Source of the DNA: Pascua guehoae
Lineage: Eukaryota; Basidiomycota; Tremellomycetes; Trichosporonales; Trichosporonaceae
Length of the DNA: 64,000 nucleotides
NCBI GenBank assembly: GCA_001600415.1
Contig: BCJX01000017.1
Span: 489,005-553,004 of the forward strand
Reading direction: 5' to 3'
In this document: in pieces, positions 42,555 through 52,846 of the stretch
How the letters are laid out: every line of letters starts with the position of its first letter
Position numbering within the stretch: the first letter of the stretch is position 1
Translations under genes and position numbers: made by a program
The notes under the pieces: model-generated
Told to the model about the DNA's origin: nothing
What the model saw: the letters and a program-made list of their open reading frames with translations, nothing else
Databases searched by the model: none

Positions 42555-45500
42555 ATGGGCTCGGGCGCTGGCGGTGACAACAACAGCAATAATAACAACA
42601 CGACGCCGGTTGTTGCGAGCACGGGCCTCGGTGCGCCTGTCGACATTGACCCTTCGTTGGTCAACGAAAACGCCTCTTCACTATTGTCATCACGCCCCCG
42701 CCTCTCTCGGTTCAACACGTACCCTACCACTACCGATCCACAACAAACATCATCATCATCATCTCTTGGCGTCCCATTCATGGGTCCCCCTCCCCCACCA
42801 CCACTCGCATCACATCCATCTCAATTTGCTGCCTTGCAAGCGGGTACAATCCCCGACCACCAGTACGCCGCAGCCTATCAACAGTACCCCCAAGTCCCTC
42901 AACCCACCCACCCTGCACAAAGGATAGACTTTGTTCCGAGCGACATGGTCCCTCCTGGTCTTGACCCTGCCGGTCATGACACGTCGGTGACTGCCTCACC
43001 GTCGTCGCCCTTTGACATGGACAACCTCAAGTACCCCATTCCCGCCCACCCCCTCCCCGAGTCGTTGCACGCCAGCAGCAGTATGAGTTCGTCATCATTC
43101 GGAGGACCATCGGCATTCACCCACCACCCAGACCCGGACATTTTCAACCCGTACTTTGACCCCAGCGACGTCGGACGCTACATTCCCCCAACATCATCCC
43201 TTCCTCCCCACGATGTACTCCCTCCCTCGCAACGTGCATTCTCCAGCCCCCTCTCGTCTGTTCGCGGATCGCCCCTCCACAACGTCCCTTCACCACACGG
43301 CCCATCTCCTCACAACAACGCTACCCAGCCGGTCCCGGCAATGGTCCCATCCATGGACCCTGCGACAGCCGGTCCTTCCAAAAAGGCAGCCGCCCAGGCC
43401 GAGGAAAGCGAAGAGGACAAACCCCCTCGTCCATCCAACGCTTGGATACTCTATCGGTCCAGCACACTTGCACGACTCAAGAGTGGCGATCGCCCACCAG
43501 GACTGGATCAAGCACTGAGGGAGATTGGAGTTGACCCTTCAAAGCCACCCATGCCGCCTCCAATGCCCACAAAGCCTACAAAGCCGTCAAAGGGCAAGGG
43601 CAAGAAGAACAAGGATGGCAAGGATGGCAAGGATGGCAAGGAAGGGAAGGAAGGCAAGGAAGGCCAGCCAGGCGGCACTGTCAGCGACGCGCTCCTCGAA
43701 CTTGGCTATGGCAAGGCGGGCCGTGGTCTTCCCCAGGCAGACATTAGCAGGCTCATCAGCATCCTCTGGAAGCGGGAGCCGGTCGAGCGCAAAAAACACT
43801 TCGAGTACCTCTTCCGAAAGGAGAAGCAGGAGGTGAGTATTAGTGTCCTCATTTACCCGAGCAACAAGCCACGGCCAAACCACGTCACTTGCTAACCACC
43901 TACGCAGCATGCCGAAAAGTATCCAGATTACAAGTTTCAGCCTCAGCGCAAGGAGGTCAAGGCTGCAAAGAAACTTCTCAAGGCACAGCAGCGCGAAGAG
44001 GCCCGTCGCCTCAAGGAGGCTCGTAACGCTGGGCCGAAGCCCAAGAGTGAGTGGTGCCTTTCTTTCATTTGTACCTTTTCGGTCGAGACACTTTGCGAGA
44101 CAGTCACTGACACATTCTTTTCAGGCGGTCCGAAAGCTCGTCGCCGTTCCCGTCAGTCACCCGAGGCCAAGCGTGAGGTGGCAATGTTCCGCTCGTCCCA
44201 GGCAGACGGACCCTCGCCCAGCAATGGGCCGTCGACGGCCACGGATCCCTCGAACCAGCCTCCGACATTGCCCATGATGCCAGCCGGCATGCAGCAGGAT
44301 CGTGAGTCATATTTGCGAACGCCAGAATGCCACAAGCGGTGCCGTAATTACTGTCCTGACGCGGCAGGGTGGAGTGGCACAGGATCTGTGGCGGCAATGG
44401 ACGCCCATGCCGCGGTGACCCCCGACAACGCGTCTGGCGGGGAAGTCCCGTTTCACTTTAACCCGTCGTCCGAACGGCATTCACTCGTGTCCGACCACCA
44501 GGTCAACAACCCCTACCTTTCACACCAAGGGGAGATGGTTGAGAACCCATATCTCACGACTCCGGGCCGGCCCGGGAGCAGCGGTGCACCGCACATTCCC
44601 AACGCCACTTCGCCTGCCAACCACATGACCGCGACGCCCAGCCAATTCGCCGCCACAAGTGCCACAGAGACCCCCGAAACTCCTGCACAGAACGCCACCA
44701 TGGGTGCCACACATCTTTCCCACCACGCCATGTCTCACCACACTCATGTCCACCCAATCGCTTCATCGGTCTCGTCGCTGTTGCCTGCGCACCAGCCGCT
44801 AGAGATCCCTCAGCACCAGCAACATGCCGGGCACCCGCAAGATCCCCGGGCGGGCCTCCAAGCCACTCACCTAGAGGGCGGCTACTCGTCACCGCCCGTG
44901 GCATGGTACCCGGGACCTCCTCAGCCTGGAATGCCCATCGTGGCGAATGGTCATGCGTTAATGTACCAGTCGATTCCTTCAGCACCATCGGCCGACAGCG
45001 GACGACCACCATCACAGCTCGCCGCAACATATCAGCTCCCACAACGAGTGCCATTTGTGTACAACGAGCTCGACTTGCCCATGCCTCCTCCGCCGAACAC
45101 ACACCGAAAGGATCCGGACCACCTTGCCTCGGTGTGGTGTGCGTTGGACGAAAAGGCCCTCGCTGCAGCTCAGGCTGCAGAAGCTGAACGCCAACGGCAG
45201 GCAATGGCACAGGGTACCATTTCGAGCCAGGACCACGACATGGAGAGCTGGTCACAGCACGAATTGTTCGCCCTCGGTGCTCCAGGTGCACTCATCTCGG
45301 CTCAATGGGAGGCATTTCAGTCCCAGGGCGTCGACATGGCCAACGACCAGCCCCAGTCGACTTACTACACTAACGCGGCCAACAGCTACAGTGCCACGCT
45401 TGCGCCGAGTGTTGCGCCGACCCCCCCACCGCACTCTGCCACACCTGTGGGAGGCATGCGCAACGTCTCGGGGACGTCGAGTCTTGGCGCCAACCTGGGC

Positions 45501-45824
45501 CGTGCGTCTCCAGCGTCGTGGGACGCGTTCTCTGCCATTCCACGCCATCTTGTCCCCGCTCTCTCTGTCGACCCCGCGACCCTCCCGCGCCAGTCGTCGG
45601 GCAGCTGGGACCGCGTTGTATCGGGCGCTTCGGTCCCGTCCGTCCACTCGGCCACCCACACCCCAGAGCCAGAGTGGGGTCCCGGTGCCCCACTTGGCAT
45701 CACCCACGGCCTCCCGGTGGGTGCCGGCATTGTCAACGGTGCGGTCAACAATGCGCCCACGCCGCCGCCGCGAGGACGGCCGCGCGCCGTCGGCGCAAAG
45801 TTTGCCCCCGGGACTGCAATCTAG
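42339..45824 (+). CDS. HMG-box transcription factor with an interrupted box (MATA_HMG/Ste11-like)
   Basis: Exons: 42339-43832, 43908-44046, 44125-44301, 44368-45824; 1088 aa; introns of 75, 78 and 66 bp. The frame is open upstream of 42339 but this is the first ATG. The N-terminus is Pro-rich with a poly-Gln run near residue 60 and Asn/Ser-rich linkers. The HMG box starts at R364 (RPSNAWILYRS, helix 1) and resumes at about L464 (ADISRLISILWKREPVERKK, helix 2, then HFEYLFRKEKQEHAEKYPDY, helix 3) with the tail YKFQPQRKE. Between the halves lie about 90 residues where 15-20 are normal; the extra part is Pro/Lys then (KDG/KEG)n. The C-terminal 550 residues are Ser/Pro/His-rich, as in activation regions. 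Box type (RPxNAWILYR, KYPDYKFQP) fits fungal regulators such as Ste11, Prf1 and Mat2. Orthology is not established. Intron 3 is a multiple of three and stop-free. Confidence 0.88.
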
Positions 45825-46119
45825 TGTGTCGCAGTCACTTTGCACACAACCACAAACCCTGGTGGATGTGGTTTCCCCCCTCGTCAAATGTACTCGTACC
45901 GCCCCCGCCTAAAAACCCTCTCGACTCGCGCGCAGAGGGCGAGGTGTGTGCAGCCGCGGCGCTCGCGAGCTGCCCCTGTATCACCCCTCGACGGCCTCCT
46001 CCACTCGTCTCATCCAGCATCCGCCTAGCATCATCGACATTGCATCTGTATCCCCAATTTCTTTTACTTTGGCCTTACATGTCCACTGTCCTGTCGCCAC
46101 CAACTTGCCCCATCCACCA

Positions 46120-46194
46120 CATCCCCGCATCCCCACATCCCCACATCCCCACATCCCCGCATCCACCGCATCCCCGCATCCCCCGCATCCCCCC
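46120..46194. repeat. CATCCCC(A/G) tandem repeat
   Basis: About seven imperfect 9-11 bp units of CATCCCCACAT/CATCCCCGCAT. Confidence 0.75.
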
Positions 46195-46812
46195 ACAACT
46201 CGAGCATTCCACATCATCCACCCGCATTCGCCACATTCCTCCTGTCCGACATTTCTCCACACTACTGGGACACTCTCGATTCTGAGCGCGTGGCCTCGTT
46301 GCACAGCTGTACATACAATACATACACGAATGATACGACGTACATTGAACCCGTCTCACGGCAAGGCCATTGCATGGCAGTCTTGCTTGCTACTGTTATG
46401 TCACGATTGGTAATGACCCGAGAGAGGTGCAGGGCATGTTTGCCGAAGTGTACTCATGGCTTGTGGCTGGGCGTGGCGACTGCAATCGACATTACTCTGC
46501 AGTGTGGCGTAATGGCACCGTTCCGTGCCGTCCAGACTCTGCAACCCAGATAGCCATGAGACTGGGACTGTGCAGTGCGGGAAAACCCGCACAGACACGA
46601 CGTATGCCCTCGTGATCTGTTCTGTACGACTGCCCAAACCTCGCAACGCTCGCCAACTTGACAAACCTCGCCCTCGCCCTCGGCCACTGGAATCGGCCAC
46701 ACGCCAGCACCACGACGCACAGCGCAATTCCCCAACCGCAATCGCAATCACGCACAATCGCAATCACACACAACCGCAACCATGTTGAATCCCAAGTCGT
46801 CAAGGCGAGCCT

Positions 46813-46844
46813 CGACGACTCGACTCGTCGACGACTCGACTCGT
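46813..46844. repeat. 16-bp direct duplication with hairpin potential
   Basis: CGACGACTCGACTCGT occurs twice head to tail; each copy can fold as CGACGA/TCGTCG around a 6-nt loop. Confidence 0.6.
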
Positions 46845-46983
46845 CGGTACCTCGGCAGATTGACAGCGCATGGTATACTTGGCATACCGCGCGCGCGCGC
46901 GCCATCATACACCGTGGCGGCGCCATAGCGGCCGCACCCAGCGCCCAGCGGCGATCGGCGATCGGCCAGCGGCCAAGTTGCCC

Positions 46984-47031
46984 GCCCGACTGCCCGACTG
47001 CCCGACTGCCCGACCGCCCGACCGCCCGACC
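46984..47031. repeat. 8-bp tandem repeat GCCCGAC(T/C)
   Basis: Six units, three ending T then three ending C, 64 bp upstream of the 5' LTR. Confidence 0.8.
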
Positions 47032-47095
47032 GGCCTCGGCCACACTCGACACTGGTCCCTGCGCATTTACGGCGCGCCACACTGGCATGTGGCAT

Positions 47096-47215
47096 TGTTT
47101 GTATAGTGCCCTATTGGGTCGCCCACCTTTTGCTCCCGCAGGTCACGTGCCACGTCACGCCCTTTATATGCCCGTCCGTAGCCCTGAGTATCATGCATTC
47201 AGTCCATTCTCATCA
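47096..47215 (+). repeat. 5' LTR of copia element
   Basis: 120 bp, TG...CA ends; contains a TATA-like CTTTATATG (about 47162-47170) that would drive the element's transcript. Confidence 0.95.
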
Positions 47216-48075
47216 GATTAAGAGTCAAACACTCTTCTCGCCATCACACCCGTCGACCAACCCATCCACACCGGCGAGCGGCACTACACCGCTCGCCAGC
47301 CCCGCAGCTTTCACCCGATACCAATCTCGTAGCTGTACATTCCTTCCTTGCCCACCATTGCCCACCTCGGCATCAACGCCACCACCCACAATCCCCACAT
47401 CGGCGTCTCTACCTCTGTAGTTTCCCCGATCCCCACCATCTGCTCTCCCACCCTCCAACTGCGTACGGCATGCTCTCTGCATGGCCCGCTTTCTACGGCT
47501 TGACTCACCACAGCTACCACCTGGTATCGCAAGGCATCGCATGGCACCACGGCATACGGCACCACAAGCCTCGCCACCCGCCCACCTGCCCACCTGCATC
47601 GCCCAGCCCGTGAGTCGCCACCACAGCACAGCCCCAACAGCCACCCAAAACACACCCTCGCACCACAATGGGACCAAAAATTTTCACACACTTTGCTCCC
47701 ACTCCAAACTCCCACATTTGCTCCCGTCCGAAAATTTTCACACCACCGCCTCGCCACGTCATTCTTTTGATACCATTTTACGGCCATTGGATGTCCAAAA
47801 TGGGTCGAAAAAACGTCCCCTTTTCACGCGAAAAGAAACACAAAAAGTGCACGCATCTGCACGGTCTTGTCGACACGACTTTCGCATACACCCCTTCTCC
47901 ACGTCATTATTCTGATACCACCTCACGTCTGTCGGGCAACCAAAACGCATCACAAAATCGTCTCCTTTTCCTGGAATCGGAGCACAAAACTTTCACACCT
48001 TTCGCCGACCCGGCTGGTCCCCCCTTACCCTCCCTCGGCACCTTCCTTCCCTGACAGCACACCATATCCCCAACC
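47216..48075 (+). other. Copia 5' leader
   Basis: 860 bp between the LTR and the gag ATG. No convincing initiator-Met tRNA primer site follows the LTR (the bases are GATTAAGAGTCAAACAC), so the primer is unknown. The leader holds AAAATTTTCACAC twice (about 47676 and 47731) and two diverged ~75-bp copies starting CCACGTCATT (47754 and 47899). Confidence 0.6.
47754..47972 (+). repeat. Imperfect direct repeat in the copia leader
   Basis: Segments from 47754 and from 47899 share CCACGTCATT, TGATACCA, CAAAA and CGTC(T)CC(C)TTTTC in the same order. They may be old duplications or packaging/translation-control elements. Confidence 0.45.
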
Positions 48076-51000
48076 ATGGCTCCCTCAGGGGACCCCGCAT
48101 CCCATATCCCACGCCTCACTGGCGCCGAGAACCTTGAACCCTGGCAAGCCTCTGTCACCAGCTTCCTCCATTTCCATAGCGTGCACCGATGCCTGCATGG
48201 TCTACCTGAACCCTATCGCAAGCCAGGCACTGAGAACTGCCCACGCAGGGAGCGTGCAGGTGACAACCCGCCTGATGGTGCCCACCTGTCCACCACTGAG
48301 CCCCTCACCGAGACCCAACTCGATCGCTGGGACAAGTGGGCCAACAAAGAAAACACCACACGCGCCACCCTCCTAAGCACCATCCCCTCTGCCCTCCACG
48401 TCCGGTTGGACAAGCTGTGGGACGCACATGCCATCTTTGACGCCATCAAGGTCGAATATCAAACCAACACCCGGCAACATTGCGCCCTTGCTCAGTTTCA
48501 ACTTGACAACGTGTGGCTCGCACCTGAGGCCAATGTCAAGGCCATGACCAAGCACCTTGACAACTTCCGCGCCATCCTCGAGCATTATGAAGACCTCGAT
48601 GCCCCCCTTTCAGACGACCAGCACACCCGTCACTTCTTCCTCTCGCTCCCCCTGGACCTGCAGGAACGTATGAATGACCGCTTCAAGAACTGCCACACCC
48701 AAGACTTCGACACAGCCATCAGCATCTACACCAAGCATGTCAAGTCTCGCCGGCTTCTAGAAGTCCAGGCCCAACAACAGCGCCAAATCGCCACCGTCTT
48801 CCAACGTCTACCCTCTACCCTGTACGCAAAGTCCTCCGACATCACCTCCGGCCCCTCCACCTCGTCGCCATCAAAGCACGGGTGCTCCAACTCGGACAAG
48901 GAGAATCAACCCACTCGGAAGACGCAGACCGATGACAGCCAATGCAACCATCCACCCGGCAAAGACTGCAAACACTGCACCTGCACATGGTGTCTCATCC
49001 CCGGCCACTCTGAGACCAACTGTCGCAACAAAAAGGCTGGCCATCCTCAGCGCACTGTCCCACCTTGCCCCCGCGGCGGTAAAGGCAAACACAAAAGTGG
49101 TTGCGTCAATGCCATCGCAGATGACCAGCTTGACACTACCACATTCAACTGGACCGCCACCCCCATGGCCACCGACCCCGACGTTGTCGCCGCCATTAAC
49201 TCTGACACCACTTGCAATGTCCGCGAGATCGACGTCCCTGACCTCACCCACCTTCGTCACCACGCCATCGTCTCAAGGATCACCCACACCGCTGCTGTCA
49301 CCACACCCCACCAGACACCACTCTTCATGTTGGATTCCGGCATGACCGTCCACATCGTCTCCGACCGTGACTTGCTCACCAACATCATCCCTATTCCAAA
49401 GGCCACATTCGCGACCGCGGACGACGGCAAATTCTACTCCACTGAAGTCGGCCACCTCGCCATCATTGTCGGCACCGTGCGCTGCAACGTTGGACCTGTC
49501 TTCTACACCCACACCTGCCGCACCAACATACTGTCCCTCGGCTGCCTTGCTGCAGACGGCTGGAACCTTGACCTAAACAACAGAAAGGCATGGCTCCCCA
49601 CCACCTGCAGTGGCACCACATCCCGGCACTTCCCCATCGCCTGCATAAATTACCTCTACTTCTGCCACCTGCTGGTCACCACCCTTCCACCTTCCTCCCC
49701 CACCGGTGATGCACCGCTCGCTGCCAAAGACGGCTCGCTCGCCACTGTTGGCTCGCCAAACCCGGCCCTACAAGAACACACCCACCTTGGACACATGTCT
49801 TTTAACAAGCTGCTCGACCTCGCCCGCGACGGCAAACTCAATGTCTCCGCCGATGTCATCCATGCACACAAGTTCACCCTTGCGGACTGCTTGCCATGTC
49901 AACAGACCATGAACCGTCGGCTGCCCCGCATCGGCATGTCCCCGAAAGGTTCCCTGGAGGAAGGTGAGATCATCCACGTCGACCTCACCGGCCGCATCAA
50001 CACCTCTGTCGACAGCAAGGCCTACTCGCTCAACCTCTACGGCGATGTCACACATTGGCAAGCCTGCATACCCATCCGCTCCAAGACCCATGCAGCCACC
50101 TTCCCCCACATCAAGGCCGCCTGCGCCACCTCTGAACGCGTCCTCGGTCGTAAGCCCCGAGCCGTCCGCTCGGATGGTGGAGGTGAATTCTGTAGCACTG
50201 AATCCAACACCTGGTATGCCGAGCAGGGCATTGCCCATCAAATCACCCCTCCACACTCGGCCGAACACAACGGCACCATCGAGCGCATCGCCGGCATCAT
50301 CAAATCCCATGGCGCTGCCATGATCGTCTCTGCAGGAATGGATGGTGCATACTGGTCATTCCCCATACCCTACGCCTGCGTTATCATGAACAAAACAACC
50401 CCGAGTGCCGTCCCCGGCAAATCGGCATGGCACCTCGTCACCGGCCGCGCCGACTCGATCTCCGAGCTCCGCCCCTTCGGTCAGTACATCTTCACGCATG
50501 TCCAGCCCGAAGACCGTGCACCCAAACTCCACTTTCCACCCCAGCGCGGCCGCCTTGCCCGCATTCTCGGCCAACCCACCGACAGCACTGGCTGGATCAT
50601 TCAGTATGAGTCCGACGGCCGCATCGGCATTACCAAGGACGTCATCACCGCCAGCCCCAACGCCGTCGCACAGCACCGTTCCCGCAACCAGGACATTACC
50701 CCCACTCCGGGGGAGCACACGATGCCCCGTCTACCCCCGGCCCTGCTGCCACCGCCCGTGGCCGCACCACCGGCACCCCCCGCCGCACAGCTCGGACGCC
50801 GGTTGCCCCGCCCACGCGTGCCCTTCCCACCCTGGCCACCGCGCCTTCCCTCGCCCAACCCCCCGCGGTACCTCCCCCCACACCTTCCCCCACCACCATT
50901 CCAGTGCCCCCCACTACCACTGTACCTTCCCTCACTACCCCAACGGTCCCTGACGCCACTGCCACACTGTCCGCCGCCACCCAAAACACTCCCGTCGCCA

Positions 51001-51192
51001 CTGTGCCTCGCCGCAGCGCCTGTTCCAATAAAGGTGCCCCACCCACACGCTACGGTTCTGAACCCCCTCGTACAGCCATGCTCGCATCCGAGGCTGCCCT
51101 GCATGTCCACCTTGGCCTGTCTTCCCCAACCGACCCCACCACATACAAGGCCGCCACCACTGGCGCACACGCCTCCACCTGGATCCAAGTGA
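48076..51192 (+). CDS. Copia Gag-protease-integrase polyprotein (first frame)
   Basis: Open frame of 1038 aa starting MAPSGDPASHIPRL. The Gag region has the UBN2-like fold pattern (LTGAENLEPWQASV). A CCHC zinc knuckle (C-x2-C-x4-H-x4-C, WCLIPGHSETNC) is near residue 303. The aspartic protease motif LDSG is near 419. The pre-integrase HHCC zinc finger (HLGH...CLPC) is at about 569-615. The integrase core has Asp near 635 (HVDLTG), Asp near 699 (SDGGGEF) and Glu near 735 (HNGTIER). Past about nucleotide 50700 the frame runs into Pro-rich nonsense and stops at 51192, while the next domain continues in another frame. All active-site residues I looked for in this part are present. Confidence 0.93.
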   Translation: MAPSGDPASHIPRLTGAENLEPWQASVTSFLHFHSVHRCLHGLPEPYRKPGTENCPRRERAGDNPPDGAHLSTTEPLTETQLDRWDKWANKENTTRATLLSTIPSALHVRLDKLWDAHAIFDAIKVEYQTNTRQHCALAQFQLDNVWLAPEANVKAMTKHLDNFRAILEHYEDLDAPLSDDQHTRHFFLSLPLDLQERMNDRFKNCHTQDFDTAISIYTKHVKSRRLLEVQAQQQRQIATVFQRLPSTLYAKSSDITSGPSTSSPSKHGCSNSDKENQPTRKTQTDDSQCNHPPGKDCKHCTCTWCLIPGHSETNCRNKKAGHPQRTVPPCPRGGKGKHKSGCVNAIADDQLDTTTFNWTATPMATDPDVVAAINSDTTCNVREIDVPDLTHLRHHAIVSRITHTAAVTTPHQTPLFMLDSGMTVHIVSDRDLLTNIIPIPKATFATADDGKFYSTEVGHLAIIVGTVRCNVGPVFYTHTCRTNILSLGCLAADGWNLDLNNRKAWLPTTCSGTTSRHFPIACINYLYFCHLLVTTLPPSSPTGDAPLAAKDGSLATVGSPNPALQEHTHLGHMSFNKLLDLARDGKLNVSADVIHAHKFTLADCLPCQQTMNRRLPRIGMSPKGSLEEGEIIHVDLTGRINTSVDSKAYSLNLYGDVTHWQACIPIRSKTHAATFPHIKAACATSERVLGRKPRAVRSDGGGEFCSTESNTWYAEQGIAHQITPPHSAEHNGTIERIAGIIKSHGAAMIVSAGMDGAYWSFPIPYACVIMNKTTPSAVPGKSAWHLVTGRADSISELRPFGQYIFTHVQPEDRAPKLHFPPQRGRLARILGQPTDSTGWIIQYESDGRIGITKDVITASPNAVAQHRSRNQDITPTPGEHTMPRLPPALLPPPVAAPPAPPAAQLGRRLPRPRVPFPPWPPRLPSPNPPRYLPPHLPPPPFQCPPLPLYLPSLPQRSLTPLPHCPPPPKTLPSPLCLAAAPVPIKVPHPHATVLNPLVQPCSHPRLPCMSTLACLPQPTPPHTRPPPLAHTPPPGSK

Positions 51193-52652
51193 TGCAATCC
51201 GAGCTATGCTCCCTTGAACAATGTGGTACCTGGACCGAGTCCACCCTACCTGCTGGCCGCAACACCATCACATGCAAGTGGGTATACAAGACCAAAACGG
51301 ACGCCGACGGCAAACCCATTCGCCACAAGGCCCGCCTCGTCGCCAGGGGCTTCTCCCAGCAACCCGGCCTCGACTTCGAGCACACCTTTGCCCCCGTTGG
51401 CCGCCAGACTTCACTGCACACCCTGCTCACACTCGCTGCGGCATACAACCTTGAGCTCATACATGCGGATGTTGAAGCTGCCTACCTCAACGGCACCCTT
51501 GACCGCGATCTATACCTGCAATTCCCCCCCGGCTATGTCAAGCGTAACGCCTCTGCCACATGCCTCAAACTCAAGCACACCTTGTACGGCCTCAAACAAT
51601 CCGGTCGCGAGTGGTGGAACGTCCTGCACACAACCCTCACCAGCATGGGCTTCACCCGCACTGAATCGGATTGGGGCCTCTACGTATGCTCTGACTGCAG
51701 CCTCCTTGTATACGTCGACGACATCCTCCTTGCCACCCACTTGCTCGACATCGCCAACTCCATCCTCGACAAACTTGAGCAACATTGGCCCATCACTCGT
51801 CTCGGCGATGCCACCCATATCCTCGGACTTAAAATCGTCCGAGACCGCCGTGCTCGCACCATCCACCTGTCCCAGTCGTCATACATCCAATCCCTCATCG
51901 ACAAGTTCCCCTCACTGGACACCAAGGTCGCCAAGCATGCACCCCTCCCCACAACCCTCACCAGCAACACGGAGTCTCCCCCCACTGAACTCACTCCTTA
52001 CCAGGAGCTCACCGGCTCCCTGCTCTGGGTTGCCCGGTGCACCAGGCTCGACACCATGTTTGCTGTCTCCTTCCTCACGCGCCACTCTAGCAACCCCTCG
52101 GACCACCACTGGACCCTTGCCCTGCGCGTGCTCGCATACCTCTACCATTTAATCCTCAAAGCCCTCGTCCTCGGCAAACACACACCCGAGCCCCTTCGCG
52201 CTTTCTCCGATGCCGACTTTGGTGGTTGCCATCTCACGGGCCGCTCCACCACCGGGTATGTGCTCCTACTCTTCGGCTCCCCCATCGCCTGGGCGTCGCG
52301 TCGCCAAGCCACCGTATCCATGTCGACTATGTCATCCGAGTACACTGCCGCCGCCGAGACGGCGAAGGAAGTCGTCTGGGTGCGTAACCTTCTCGGCGAA
52401 CTCGGCCAGCCCCAGCCCACCACCACCCTTTACGTCGACAACCAGAGCACCATCAAGCTCGCCTCCAACCCCTTTAACCACACTGCCACCAAGCACCTGG
52501 CTGTGAAAGCCCACCTCATTCGCCAGCACATAGACGACGGTACCATCGAGCTCGTTTACATCCCCACCAAGGACCAGCTTGCCGACATATTCACCAAGCC
52601 TCTCTCCGGCCCCGTCCACACCAATGCTTGCAAGCAGCTGCGCCTCCAGTGA
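50904..52652 (+). CDS. Copia reverse transcriptase-RNase H (second frame)
   Basis: Frame -1 relative to the first ORF and open well upstream of 50904 (at least to about 50660). It contains the RVT_2 signatures: TCKWVYKTKTDADGKPIRHK, ARLVARGFSQQPGLDF, HADVEAAYLNG, LKHTLYGLKQSGREWW and the catalytic YVDD (about 51709). RNase H follows with SDADFGG, SSEYTAAAET and DNQST. It ends KQLRLQ then TGA at 52650-52652. There is no separate good start codon near the 5' end, so expression would need a -1 frameshift or the break is a mutation. RT and RNase H active-site residues are intact. Confidence 0.92.
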   Translation: MPPTTTVPSLTTPTVPDATATLSAATQNTPVATVPRRSACSNKGAPPTRYGSEPPRTAMLASEAALHVHLGLSSPTDPTTYKAATTGAHASTWIQVMQSELCSLEQCGTWTESTLPAGRNTITCKWVYKTKTDADGKPIRHKARLVARGFSQQPGLDFEHTFAPVGRQTSLHTLLTLAAAYNLELIHADVEAAYLNGTLDRDLYLQFPPGYVKRNASATCLKLKHTLYGLKQSGREWWNVLHTTLTSMGFTRTESDWGLYVCSDCSLLVYVDDILLATHLLDIANSILDKLEQHWPITRLGDATHILGLKIVRDRRARTIHLSQSSYIQSLIDKFPSLDTKVAKHAPLPTTLTSNTESPPTELTPYQELTGSLLWVARCTRLDTMFAVSFLTRHSSNPSDHHWTLALRVLAYLYHLILKALVLGKHTPEPLRAFSDADFGGCHLTGRSTTGYVLLLFGSPIAWASRRQATVSMSTMSSEYTAAAETAKEVVWVRNLLGELGQPQPTTTLYVDNQSTIKLASNPFNHTATKHLAVKAHLIRQHIDDGTIELVYIPTKDQLADIFTKPLSGPVHTNACKQLRLQ

Positions 52653-52715
52653 TACCCACAGCATTCATTCCCAGTTGCATGATATCCGTCCTTCTCGCAT
52701 ATGTACAGTCCGGAT

Positions 52716-52726
52716 GTGTGGGGGAG
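52716..52726 (+). promoter_or_regulatory. Polypurine tract before the 3' LTR
   Basis: GTGTGGGGGAG immediately precedes the LTR start at 52727, the position of the plus-strand primer in LTR elements. Confidence 0.6.
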
Positions 52727-52846
52727 TGTTTGTATAGTGCCCTATTGGGTCGCCCACCTTTTGCTCCCACAGGTCACGTGCCACGTCACGCCCTTTATAT
52801 GCCCGTCCGTAGCCCTGAGTATCATGCATTCAGTCCATTCTCATCA
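52727..52846 (+). repeat. 3' LTR of copia element
   Basis: 120 bp, one mismatch to the 5' copy, followed by the target-site duplicate GGCAT. Confidence 0.95.

Larger units (their letters stand above)
45825..47095. other. Intergenic between HMG gene and copia element
   Basis: No gene seen. Contains three simple repeats: CATCCCCA/G 10-bp units (46120-46194), a doubled 16-bp CGACGACTCGACTCGT unit (46813-46844) and six 8-bp GCCCGAC(T/C) units (46984-47031). Confidence 0.55.
47096..52846 (+). mobile_element. Ty1/copia LTR retrotransposon (complete, 5751 bp)
   Basis: Two 120-bp LTRs (47096-47215 and 52727-52846) begin TGTTTG and end CTCATCA, are identical except for one base (G at 47138, A at 52769), and are flanked by the perfect 5-bp target-site duplication GGCAT (47091-47095 and 52847-52851). 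Gag, protease, integrase, reverse transcriptase and RNase H occur in copia order (integrase before RT). A purine-rich tract GTGTGGGGGAG (52716-52726) precedes the 3' LTR. The nearly identical LTRs argue for a recent insertion. The coding region is split by one change of frame between integrase and RT. Confidence 0.97.

Noticed and set aside
46120..46194. Regular short repeats considered as a CRISPR-like array
   Set aside because: Units are 9-11 bp without unique spacers, in a eukaryotic genome; a simple tandem repeat.
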